DNA of 7,967 bases from Bacteroidia bacterium (GTDB lineage: Bacteria; Bacteroidota; Bacteroidia; Chitinophagales; Saprospiraceae), in contig JAUILM010000250.1 of assembly GCA_030432855.1 (NCBI GenBank), positions 1-7,967 on the forward strand, in the 5' to 3' direction. This document shows positions 1 through 6,606 of this stretch, in pieces. The notes under the pieces are model-generated. The model was not told the DNA's origin. It saw only the letters and a list, made by a program, of their open reading frames with translations, and did no database searches. The position numbers were made by a program, and so were the translations under genes. Each line of letters starts with the position of its first letter. Position 1 is the first letter of the stretch.

Positions 1-324
1 CTCCTCTGCTTCCTCGATCGTAGTGGCCAGCGGTTTTTCACAAACCACATGAAGGCCCACATTGAGAGCCTTTTTGGCCATATCGAAATGCAAAGCATTA
101 GGTGTACAAATGTGCACACAATCGAGTGCATCCTTTTGGATCATCTCATCGAAGTCCTGATAGAATTTTGAGATGCCTAGTTGTTCTGCTTTGGTTTGAA
201 GTGTTTCCTTGCGATGATGAGCAATCGACACCACTTCTATATCAGGCAGTCTACGTAATCCTTCAATATGTGCCGGTCCGATAAAACCGATGCCTGCTAC
301 ACCCACTCGTAATTTTTCACCCAT
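1..324 (-). CDS. Gfo/Idh/MocA-family NAD(P)-dependent oxidoreductase, N-terminal part (runs off the left edge)
   Basis: This is the first 108 residues of a predicted dehydrogenase of the glucose-fructose oxidoreductase / inositol dehydrogenase / MocA family. Such enzymes oxidise or reduce hydroxyl groups on sugars, inositols and related compounds in the cytoplasm. The translation begins MGEKLRVGVAGIGFIGPAHI, which gives the nucleotide-binding GxGxxG-type loop (GIGFIG) in the first 20 residues. It continues with HICTPN-xx-H near residues 71-77 and CEKPLA near 96-101. In this family the lysine of EKP belongs to the catalytic and cofactor site. The ATG at 324-322 lies just before the first beta strand, so the start is well placed. 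The C-terminal substrate domain is outside the window, so the substrate cannot be inferred. It follows the DeoC-type aldolase by 11 bases on the same strand and is probably the last visible gene of one transcript. Family assignment is firm; function is open. Confidence 0.93.
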   Translation of the reverse strand, partial: MGEKLRVGVAGIGFIGPAHIEGLRRLPDIEVVSIAHHRKETLQTKAEQLGISKFYQDFDEMIQKDALDCVHICTPNALHFDMAKKALNVGLHVVCEKPLATTIEEAEE

Positions 325-335
325 GGCAAATCGAT

Positions 336-1091
336 TTAATAACCTGGTGCTTCATCATACGAAAGCGATGGTCCTGATTCAATACCATAGCGCTTTTTAG
401 CTGCTTCCAGCATGGCAATGGTAGCCGTGGCACCCACACGCGTCGTACCGAGAGCCTTTACTGCCAACAAATCGTCAAGTGTACGCACTCCCCCAGCAGC
501 TTTGACCTGTACCTCAGGTGCCGAATGCTTTCGCATCAATTTTAAATCATGGTGGGTGGCGCCATTATAGGAATATTTTCCATCCTCGCCTTTATTAAAT
601 CCATAACCAGTAGAAGTCTTAACAAAATCAACACCGAGGGAAGAACAAATTTCACAAAGTTTAATCTTAGTGCTGTCTTCCGGAAGAAAATCATTTTCAA
701 AAATGACCTTTACAATTCCATTATTTTCATGGGTGATTTTAGTGACAGCTTCTATTTCTTTACTTATATAGTCCCAGTCGCCAGCTAATGCCTTTCCAAT
801 ATTGATGACCATATCAATCTCCACAGCCCCTGCCTTGCAAGCAGCTTCCGCTTCCAGTCTCTTAATCTCAATGGTTGAGTTCCCATGAGGAAATCCAATG
901 ACAGTACCTACCAGGACATTTGATCCTTTCAGTGCTTCTACCGCAAGAGGAATGGCATACGGCTTAATACATACCGAAGCGACATCGTAGGCGACCGCTA
1001 TTTCACACCCTTTCAATAAATCCTCATCTGTCATCGTAGGATGTAGCAGCGAGTGATCAATCATTTTTGCTAATTCTGTTACTTCTTTCAT
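336..1091 (-). CDS. deoC: Deoxyribose-phosphate aldolase, class I (DeoC family)
   Basis: The 251-residue protein has the usual length for bacterial DeoC, a cytoplasmic Schiff-base aldolase that cleaves 2-deoxyribose 5-phosphate to acetaldehyde and glyceraldehyde 3-phosphate. The catalytic features are visible. K158 in DFVKTSTGYGF is the expected Schiff-base lysine. K197 in KAAGGVRT is the second active-site lysine, and D93 in EIDMVIN is the proton-relay aspartate. The glycine- and alanine-rich phosphate-binding segment (GATAT, 220-224) near the C-terminus is also present. The strand that usually reads VIxE(T/A)xxL reads VIFENDFL at 129-136, a small deviation worth noting. No deoxynucleoside phosphorylase or phosphopentomutase gene is visible nearby. 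Its neighbours are instead a sugar isomerase/epimerase upstream (87-base gap) and a Gfo/Idh/MocA dehydrogenase downstream (11-base gap), so the physiological substrate may be another 2-deoxy or related sugar phosphate. The family call is firm; the exact substrate is less certain. Confidence 0.92.
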   Translation of the reverse strand: MKEVTELAKMIDHSLLHPTMTDEDLLKGCEIAVAYDVASVCIKPYAIPLAVEALKGSNVLVGTVIGFPHGNSTIEIKRLEAEAACKAGAVEIDMVINIGKALAGDWDYISKEIEAVTKITHENNGIVKVIFENDFLPEDSTKIKLCEICSSLGVDFVKTSTGYGFNKGEDGKYSYNGATHHDLKLMRKHSAPEVQVKAAGGVRTLDDLLAVKALGTTRVGATATIAMLEAAKKRYGIESGPSLSYDEAPGY

Positions 1092-1178
1092 TTAACTGAA
1101 AATTGGGAGAAAGTAAGATGCCACATTTTATACGTGCACTACTTTCGTCCGAGTTTTATAATATTTTATTATTAATTT

Positions 1179-2096
1179 CTAAGCCAGAAATTGCCGCACG
1201 TAGTTGCGGCTGGTCAGAATGGCTTTCTGAATGTCGCCATCTGAGTTTTCAAAAGCTTTATCTTCTACTTCAATACAGACTGGTCCGCGATATCCAACCG
1301 TAGTCAGTGCGGAGAAAAAATCGCCCCATCGCACATCCCCATATCCCGGTATTTTAGGTGAATGATATTCGAGTGGATATGCCATAATTCCCACCTTGTC
1401 TAATTTGTCCTTGTATACTTTCACATCTTTTAAGTGTATGTGATGCAGTCTATCAGGATAATCATAGATCGGCTGTATTTCATCCATCTGCATCCAGACC
1501 AAATGTGAAGGATCATAATTGAGTCCAAAATTTGCACTGGGTATTATCTCAAACATTTGGTCCCAAATCGCCGGTGTAGTAGCCAGGTTTTTTCCTCCCG
1601 GCCATTCGTCCTCAGTAAATAACATGGGACAGTTCTCAATACCGATCTTAATATTCTTACTATCTGCAAGAGACACAAGTCCCGGCCATATCTCTTTGAA
1701 GCGATCAAGATTATAAGCCACTGTTTTTTTAGGATCACGCCCCACGAAAGTATTTATGACCGGAATACCAAGTCTATCCGCTGCAAGGATCAGTTTCTCA
1801 ATATGATTTACATATACATGCGACTTTTCCTCATCGGGATCGAGAGGATTAGGATAATACCCCAATCCAGAAATATACACCTGATTTTTTTGGAGGGTTG
1901 ATTTAATATTCTCGAGACTACCTGAATCCAAATAATCAATATCAATGTGCGTGACACCCGCATACCGGCGTTCCGCCTTTCCTTTTGGCCAGCACATGAT
2001 TTCAACACATTTAAATCCGTGATCACCAGCAAATCCAATGACCTCCTCAAAACTATTCTGTGCCAGTATGGCACTTACAAAGCCCAAATCAAGCAT
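1179..2096 (-). CDS. Sugar phosphate isomerase/epimerase (xylose-isomerase-like TIM barrel, AP_endonuc_2 fold)
   Basis: With the ATG at 2096-2094 the product is 305 residues, beginning MLDLGFVSAILAQNSFEEVI. It is a TIM barrel of the xylose isomerase-like / AP endonuclease 2 superfamily, whose members isomerise or epimerise sugars and inositol derivatives with a divalent metal. Candidate metal and catalytic residues in this numbering are E154 (GIENCPM), D195 and H198 (NYDPSHLVW), H221 (HHIHLKDVK) and E276 (CIEVED). The N-terminal EIMCWPKGKAERRYAG segment probably lines the sugar site. The frame stays open to an earlier ATG at 2225, which would add 43 residues and overlap the preceding gene by about 30 bases. 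I rejected it because family members begin at the first barrel strand (LDLGFVSAIL) and because GGAAG lies just before the chosen ATG. It sits between the amidotransferase-like gene and deoC and opens the sugar half of the cluster. The specific substrate is unknown. Confidence 0.88.
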   Translation of the reverse strand: MLDLGFVSAILAQNSFEEVIGFAGDHGFKCVEIMCWPKGKAERRYAGVTHIDIDYLDSGSLENIKSTLQKNQVYISGLGYYPNPLDPDEEKSHVYVNHIEKLILAADRLGIPVINTFVGRDPKKTVAYNLDRFKEIWPGLVSLADSKNIKIGIENCPMLFTEDEWPGGKNLATTPAIWDQMFEIIPSANFGLNYDPSHLVWMQMDEIQPIYDYPDRLHHIHLKDVKVYKDKLDKVGIMAYPLEYHSPKIPGYGDVRWGDFFSALTTVGYRGPVCIEVEDKAFENSDGDIQKAILTSRNYVRQFLA

Positions 2097-2102
2097 ACTT
2101 CC

Positions 2103-2114
2103 GAAAAATTTTTC
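2103..2114. repeat. 12-bp perfect palindrome just upstream of the isomerase start
   Basis: GAAAAATTTTTC reads the same on both strands. It ends six bases before the isomerase/epimerase ATG at 2096, separated by the GGAAGT stretch that may act as its ribosome binding site. It is AT-rich and could arise by chance. An operator or a weak structure affecting translation initiation is conceivable but not shown. Confidence 0.35.
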
Positions 2115-2133
2115 TGAATGTAATAAATCTAAA

Positions 2134-2172
2134 GAAACTAGTAGCCAGCACAGACTCCTCTTGACTAGTCTC
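2134..2172 (-). other. Possible intercistronic stem-loop between the two halves of the leftward unit
   Basis: On the minus transcript, GAGACUAGU (2172-2164) can pair with ACUAGUUUC (2142-2134). This forms nine base pairs including one G-U wobble, with a 21-base loop (2163-2143). The sequence after the stem is U/A-rich (TTTAGATTTATT) but has no uninterrupted U tract, so a strong intrinsic terminator is unlikely. Placement in the 98-base gap after the amidotransferase-like gene would suit partial termination, RNA processing or protection of the upstream mRNA. This is inference from pairing alone. Confidence 0.35.
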
Positions 2173-2194
2173 ATTACGAATAAAGAAAAGAATT

Positions 2195-2908
2195 TCACTC
2201 CGAGGCCAAGAAATTTCGCATCCAAACTTCAAATACATTGGTTTCAGGCGCATGTGTCAGCGTAGCCAGAGCATCCTCTGCTTTATCATTACCTATGCGG
2301 TCCCTTCTTTCGCGGATCAATGCCGTCATATAAGCAGGTGTAAACTCCGGATGTCCCTGAATAGCTACCATGTGATCGCCCATAGCAAATAAACCAAATT
2401 CACATTGATGGCCCCAGGCTAAAGCCCGTGCGCCGGGCGGCAGTGAGGTGACCTGATCCTGACAGCTCATTAATACCTTGAACTCCGTGTATGGAGGTCG
2501 CATCCAATGGGCATGCTGTAAAACCTCAAAAGCATGATATCCTACACACCAACCGACCTTGCTTTTCATCACACGACCACCCAACGCCTCTGCAAGTATT
2601 TGATGTCCGAAGCATACACCCATGAATTTCTTTTTGGCATGATATATCGATCTGATCAGCTCTTTTAAATCTTTGATCCACACCAGGTCATCGTATACAG
2701 AATGTCGGGATCCTGTCACCATATAGGCATCATAAGACATGGCTGAGGCCGGAAGGTCTCCCTCTGTCACGTCAAATGCATCAAATGTGAAGGCAGGGAA
2801 GGCCTCCGCAAACATTTGCGGATAGTTGCCACCTATGTGTCGAAGATGGGGAGACACATGGTCACATTGCAACAAAGCAATCCGGGGATACGAGTCTCGA
2901 TTATTCAT
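2195..2908 (-). CDS. Class I glutamine amidotransferase-like hydrolase, candidate gamma-glutamyl hydrolase
   Basis: This 237-residue stand-alone class I GATase-fold protein has the whole catalytic triad: nucleophile C99 in the elbow GVCFGHQ, H186 and E188 in QGHPEF. The VTGSRHSVYDD segment at 64-74 matches the oxyanion-region loop common in GMP-synthase-like GATases. There is no fused synthetase domain. Such stand-alone proteins often hydrolyse gamma-glutamyl amides; PuuD does this for gamma-glutamyl-GABA, although it belongs to the related C26 peptidase branch. The gene starts five bases after the aldehyde dehydrogenase stop, so the two are almost certainly co-translated. In that context I infer that it splits gamma-glutamylglycine, or a similar gamma-glutamyl acid, into glutamate plus the free product. 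A glutaminase partner of an unseen synthetase is the alternative. Fold and triad are certain; the substrate is inferred. Confidence 0.9.
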   Translation of the reverse strand: MNNRDSYPRIALLQCDHVSPHLRHIGGNYPQMFAEAFPAFTFDAFDVTEGDLPASAMSYDAYMVTGSRHSVYDDLVWIKDLKELIRSIYHAKKKFMGVCFGHQILAEALGGRVMKSKVGWCVGYHAFEVLQHAHWMRPPYTEFKVLMSCQDQVTSLPPGARALAWGHQCEFGLFAMGDHMVAIQGHPEFTPAYMTALIRERRDRIGNDKAEDALATLTHAPETNVFEVWMRNFLASE

Positions 2909-2913
2909 TAGAT

Positions 2914-4302
2914 CTAGTAACGGAGGTGGTAGGATTTAGTCTGAGTCAGTTGTCCATATCCGAGTTTTGATAGGGTCACTCCTCTTCCTGATTTTTTGAC
3001 ACCGCTCCATGCCAGCGCCGGATCAAGGTAGTCGCAGCGATTCATGAAGCATGTTCCAGTCTCCAATCTTTTACCGATCTGTATTGCCTGGTCGGCGTCC
3101 CGGGTCCAAATCGAAGCAGTAAGCCCATAATCAGAATCATTCATGCGTCGGACAGCTTCCTCATCATCCCTTACTGGCATAATACATACTACCGGAGCAA
3201 ACGTTTCCTCCTGCATGATCTTCATGTCATGATTGACATCAATTAAAACCTGTGGTGCAAGATATGCATTCGACCTATCATCTACCGGAAAGTGTGCAGG
3301 ATCGATCAATGCCTTTGCTCCATTATGGATTGCTTCTTCTACTTGCAGACGCACATGATCTGCCGCACTCTTCCTCACCATGGGACCCAGTGTCACCTCA
3401 GTATCCAGAGGATTCCCAAGTTGTAGCTTTAAGGTTTCGGCGACAAAGCCCGCAACAAAATCATCGTATACACGATGGTCCACGTAAATCCGCTCAACAG
3501 CACAACATGACTGGCCTGAATTAAAGAATGCTCCATCTGCGGTATTGATGATGGCATCCTGCACATCAGCATCGGCTCTGACATATGCAGGATCTTTCCC
3601 GCCCAATTCAAAGCCAGAAGCAAGAAAATTGCCTGCCATATTTTTCTCAACAGCCTCTCCCCCTCTTACCGACCCGGTAAAGGATACGAAATCTATCCGC
3701 GGATCCCGGATTATATCAGCCACCTGATCATGACTTGCATGTAGGATTTGAAAGACTCCCGTTGGAAGACCAGCATATTCAGCGGCTGCCAAATATCGTT
3801 CTGCAGTCAATGGCACCTGATCGGCGTGTTTTAGTATCACTGTATTGCCGGCGACCAAAGCAGGTATGAGTGCATTAACTGACGTCAGATATGGGTAGTT
3901 CCATGGAGAAAGCACCAGGACCGTGCCCAGTGGTTCATGTGTGATATAGCGTTTTCCCGTCTCGTCATCCGTGATCCAGGTGGGAGATAAAGATTCTTCT
4001 GCAATGCTTATCATATACTCCACCCGCTCTTTTAATCCCCCTTTGATTTCGTAGGGTGTATACTTGACGGGCCGTCCCATCTGCCAGGTGATTTCCTCAG
4101 CGATGGTGGACACATTTTGCAGCAGGTACTCCAGGATCTTTTGGCAAAAGTCTATTCTAACTTCCAATGGAGTTTCTCTCCAGGTAGATCTTGCACCAGA
4201 TGCATTGACCAGAGCTTGTTCAATTTCCGTCTGAGAGGGTCTCGAGCGTTCAGCATACATACTCCCATCCACAGGGCTAATGACTTGAAACCGGTCTTGC
4301 AT
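2914..4302 (-). CDS. NAD(P)-dependent aldehyde dehydrogenase (ALDH superfamily)
   Basis: The 462-residue protein is a complete cytoplasmic aldehyde dehydrogenase that oxidises an aldehyde to its carboxylate. The key residues are in order: N135 in SPWNYP, K158 in ILKHA (cofactor binding), FTGS at 208-211, general base E232 in FELGGKDP, catalytic cysteine C266 in NSGQSCCAVE, and the cofactor-ribose-binding pair E367/F369 in EETFAPV. It is slightly shorter than typical 480-500 residue ALDHs because of a compact N-terminus, but no motif is missing. It lies 23 bases after the SDR gene and 5 bases before the amidotransferase-like gene. That neighbourhood suggests a gamma-glutamyl aldehyde (for ethanolamine, gamma-glutamylacetaldehyde) as substrate. 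Free acetaldehyde is a plausible alternative because a DeoC aldolase is encoded nearby. Enzyme class is certain; substrate is inferred. Confidence 0.95.
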   Translation of the reverse strand: MQDRFQVISPVDGSMYAERSRPSQTEIEQALVNASGARSTWRETPLEVRIDFCQKILEYLLQNVSTIAEEITWQMGRPVKYTPYEIKGGLKERVEYMISIAEESLSPTWITDDETGKRYITHEPLGTVLVLSPWNYPYLTSVNALIPALVAGNTVILKHADQVPLTAERYLAAAEYAGLPTGVFQILHASHDQVADIIRDPRIDFVSFTGSVRGGEAVEKNMAGNFLASGFELGGKDPAYVRADADVQDAIINTADGAFFNSGQSCCAVERIYVDHRVYDDFVAGFVAETLKLQLGNPLDTEVTLGPMVRKSAADHVRLQVEEAIHNGAKALIDPAHFPVDDRSNAYLAPQVLIDVNHDMKIMQEETFAPVVCIMPVRDDEEAVRRMNDSDYGLTASIWTRDADQAIQIGKRLETGTCFMNRCDYLDPALAWSGVKKSGRGVTLSKLGYGQLTQTKSYHLRY

Positions 4303-4325
4303 ATCAATATATTATATCAAACATC

Positions 4326-5099
4326 TTATTCGGGAGTCACATAAGCGGAAGTGATACCTCCATCCACCAGGAAATCCAAGCCTGTCACATATGAGGAGTC
4401 ATCAGAAGCAAGAAATAGGGCCGCATTGGCAATTTCCTCCGCCTCGCCAAATCGCCCCATAGGCACATGTACCAACCTCCGCTGCTGCTTAGCTTCAGTA
4501 TTAAGAAAATCCATGAGTAAATCAGTACGGAGGGGACCCGGGCATAGTGCGTTCACCCGAATATTCTGCCGTGCGTGGATGACGGCCAACTCACGGGTCA
4601 TGGCCAGTACCGCCCCTTTACTGGCCGTGTATGCAAGTTGCGGAGTAGCCGCTCCCAGTACAGCAACAAAGGAGGCGGTATTGATCACCGATCCTCCACC
4701 TGCTCTAAGTAGTGCCGGAATACCATACTTACAACCCCAGAATACTCCTTTCACATTGATATTCATGGTACGATCCCATACTGCATTGTCCGTTGAAATA
4801 GCATCTGCATCATCCCCATCCATGATCCCTGCATTATTAAATAATATATGAAGGGCGCCGTATTGACTCTCTGCAAAAGAAATCATGGCCTTACAATCAG
4901 CCTCTTTGCCGACATCTCCGGTATATGGAGAAGCCTGTCCTCCCGATGAAACTATACGATCAACGACTTCCTTTACGGCTGCCGCATTGATATCCATAGC
5001 GACTACTTTAGCCCCTTCTTCAGCAAATTTCAAGGCTGATGCCTTGCCAATACCACTTCCAGCGCCTGTGATCAAGGCCACCTTATTACTTAGTCTCAT
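4326..5099 (-). CDS. Short-chain dehydrogenase/reductase (classical SDR)
   Basis: At 257 residues this is a classical SDR of normal length. It shows the cofactor loop TGAGSGIG (11-18), D36 at the end of the second strand (AMDIN; an acidic residue here favours NAD(H) over NADP(H)), NNAG at 88-91, and the catalytic set N115, S143, Y157 and K161 (YTASK). The PGPLRTDL segment at 187-194 is the usual post-catalytic PG motif, and the C-terminal VTGLDFLVDGG is typical of the family. Annotation by similarity alone would call it a 3-oxoacyl-ACP reductase or generic alcohol dehydrogenase. It begins 31 bases after the permease stop and precedes the aldehyde dehydrogenase by 23 bases. I infer that it oxidises the alcohol whose aldehyde the ALDH then consumes, for example a gamma-glutamylated ethanolamine. 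Family is certain; substrate is inferred from context. Confidence 0.94.
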   Translation of the reverse strand: MRLSNKVALITGAGSGIGKASALKFAEEGAKVVAMDINAAAVKEVVDRIVSSGGQASPYTGDVGKEADCKAMISFAESQYGALHILFNNAGIMDGDDADAISTDNAVWDRTMNINVKGVFWGCKYGIPALLRAGGGSVINTASFVAVLGAATPQLAYTASKGAVLAMTRELAVIHARQNIRVNALCPGPLRTDLLMDFLNTEAKQQRRLVHVPMGRFGEAEEIANAALFLASDDSSYVTGLDFLVDGGITSAYVTPE

Positions 5100-5130
5100 T
5101 TACCATTATTTAAAGAGAAAGATTTGAGTT

Positions 5131-6471
5131 TTAATCAATTTCATTGGGGTCCACGTAAATAAAGCTAAACCACAAAAATGTCAACCCTAAAATTGCAAAA
5201 TAAATGATGGCCAACCAGGGATTGTAAATCGTGATAGCAATGAATGCGATAGATGCAAAAATCAATGCGACGATAGGTGACAAAGGGTAAAAAGGTACTT
5301 TAAAAGGTCTCTGAAGACCCGGTTCTTTTTTGCGCAACACTAACAGAGACACCATAGAAATCATATATAGCGTCAATGCTCCGAAACATGCAATGGTAAT
5401 AATCTCAACAGTTCTACCGGTAAATAGTGCAACTATTCCAATCAGCATATTAACAAGTAATGCTTTATGAGGTGTTTTAAACTTCGGATGAATGCTTCCC
5501 AGGAACCTGGGTGCGAAACCCACCTTTCCAAATTCGTAGGTGGATCTCCCGGAAGCAAGAATAATCCCATGAAAGGATGCCACTAATCCAAATAGACCAA
5601 TAAAACTTACCACTTTATAAAGCACAGAAGCCTCCCCCACACTGTAAGAAAGGGCTAAGGGAAGGGGCGAATCAGATGCAACGTCCGATCCAGGTGGAAA
5701 CACTACACTTTCCCAACCTGCCACCCCAATGGATGAGAAAAAAGTGATGATACACAAAATCACCAGCGTCACAATAGCCGAGCCAAAACCGATTAAGATA
5801 TTTCGTTGTGGATTTACAGTCTCCTCGGCCAGGTTTGCCACTCCTTCGATGGCTAAGAAAAACCAAATAGCGAAGGGTAGTGCTGCAAAGGCACCTTTCC
5901 AACCATTGGGTAATGGATTACTTGCAAAGTTAGAAAACTCAAACGAGGGTAAAGTGGCTGCTGCAAACAGCAAAAGACCAATGATTGCCAGTATCGTGAT
6001 AAGGAGTTCAAAAGAAGCAGCAGCTTCCACTCCATATATATTGATGCCAGTAAAAATCAGATATGCGGTGATAGCTATGACGAGAATCGGTACCGACGGA
6101 ATAAAAATATTCAGATAAGCTCCGATAGCAAATGCAATGGCTGGAGGTGCAAAGATAAACTCCACATTTTGAGCCATACCTCCAATGAAGCCCCACTTCT
6201 TACCTAAAGCACGCACTGCATAATCAAATGCGCCTCCGGCTTTGGGAATTGAACAGGCTAGCTCAGTATAACTGAATGTGAAAGTGAGATACATGATGAT
6301 AATGAAGATCGTAGCGACACCCAGACCTAAGGTCCCTCCCTTTTCCAGACCCAGATTCCATCCAAAGTACATACCGGATATCACATAACCCACTCCAAGT
6401 CCCCAAAGCATAATGGGACTCAATGTTTTCTTCAGTTCAGTGCTATTGGAGGTGGGTACATGATTATTCAT
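5131..6471 (-). CDS. APC-superfamily permease, ethanolamine permease type
   Basis: From the ATG at 6471-6469 this is a 446-residue inner-membrane transporter with about twelve hydrophobic helices and a short cytoplasmic N-terminus. Hallmarks are the TM1 region GVGYVISGMYFGWNLGL (25-41), the APC motif SIPKAGGAFDYA (74-85), and a stretch at 199-225 that includes FAIWFFLAIEGVANLAEE and then TVNPQRNI. The IEGVANLAEETVNPQR and MYFGWN patterns are, to my knowledge, characteristic of the ethanolamine permease branch rather than generic amino-acid permeases. It probably imports ethanolamine or a closely related small amine. The frame extends seven codons further to a TTG at 6492, but I prefer the ATG (MNNHVPTSNS). 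It is the first gene of the leftward unit, downstream of the divergent control region, and is followed by oxidising enzymes that could process its substrate. Substrate specificity is inferred from motif resemblance. Confidence 0.9.
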   Translation of the reverse strand: MNNHVPTSNSTELKKTLSPIMLWGLGVGYVISGMYFGWNLGLEKGGTLGLGVATIFIIIMYLTFTFSYTELACSIPKAGGAFDYAVRALGKKWGFIGGMAQNVEFIFAPPAIAFAIGAYLNIFIPSVPILVIAITAYLIFTGINIYGVEAAASFELLITILAIIGLLLFAAATLPSFEFSNFASNPLPNGWKGAFAALPFAIWFFLAIEGVANLAEETVNPQRNILIGFGSAIVTLVILCIITFFSSIGVAGWESVVFPPGSDVASDSPLPLALSYSVGEASVLYKVVSFIGLFGLVASFHGIILASGRSTYEFGKVGFAPRFLGSIHPKFKTPHKALLVNMLIGIVALFTGRTVEIITIACFGALTLYMISMVSLLVLRKKEPGLQRPFKVPFYPLSPIVALIFASIAFIAITIYNPWLAIIYFAILGLTFLWFSFIYVDPNEID

Positions 6472-6606
6472 AACGGGGACTGAAGTTACCAAAAAGGCAT
6501 CATCTTGAAGACAGGATACTCTTCAAATTATTGACATCCATCATTTTGCCTGAATTCTTACCTTCACTTTAGATACTGCCCTAAAAAGCAGGTAAAAGCA
6601 CCAAAT
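6472..6606. promoter_or_regulatory. Divergent intergenic region between the leftward catabolic unit and the rightward glycan unit
   Basis: These 135 bases must carry the promoters for both directions, because the flanking genes point away from each other and no other gap of this size lies near the first genes. I searched for the Bacteroidota-type motifs TTTG (-33) and TAnnTTTG (-7). I found only a near match, TCATTTTG at 6541-6548 on the plus strand, without a convincing partner. No riboswitch is recognisable. The inverted repeat at 6505-6526 is the clearest element. Confidence 0.55.
6505..6526. promoter_or_regulatory. Perfect 7-bp inverted repeat, candidate operator
   Basis: TTGAAGA (6505-6511) and TCTTCAA (6520-6526) are perfect reverse complements separated by eight bases. 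The centre-to-centre distance of 15 bases is compatible with a dimeric regulator, although no regulator gene is visible in the window. The repeat ends 33 bases upstream of the permease ATG and about 80 bases upstream of the rightward TTG start, so it could control the leftward unit, both units, or form a leader hairpin in the permease mRNA. Confidence 0.45.

Noticed and set aside
1158..1172. An AT-only hairpin (ATAATA-TTT-TATTAT) in the 87-base gap before deoC.
   Set aside because: Six A-T pairs with a three-base loop are too weak for a terminator and easily arise by chance in AT-rich spacer.
2097..2225. A 43-residue N-terminal extension of the sugar isomerase/epimerase, starting at an ATG at 2225 and looking hydrophobic, like a signal peptide.
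   Set aside because: It would overlap the end of the preceding gene, and the barrel begins at MLDLGFVSAIL with GGAAG in front of that ATG. The hydrophobic look is a by-product of an intergenic AT-rich stretch.
4351..4851. A 166-codon open frame on the plus strand opposite the SDR gene.
   Set aside because: It is a shadow of the SDR, low in recognisable motifs and antisense to a gene with a complete catalytic set.
5729..6118. A 129-codon open frame on the plus strand opposite the permease.
   Set aside because: It is antisense to conserved transmembrane segments of the permease and shows no domain pattern of its own.
6472..6492. A TTG start for the permease seven codons upstream of the ATG.
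   Set aside because: The ATG at 6471 gives a normal cytoplasmic N-terminus and the extra residues match no family feature. It is not strictly excluded, because TTG starts occur elsewhere in the window.
6531..6559. A TTGACA hexamer resembling a sigma-70 -35 box for the rightward unit.
   Set aside because: No acceptable -10 box follows at 16-18 bases (ATTCTT is poor), and the suspected phylum generally uses a different promoter consensus.
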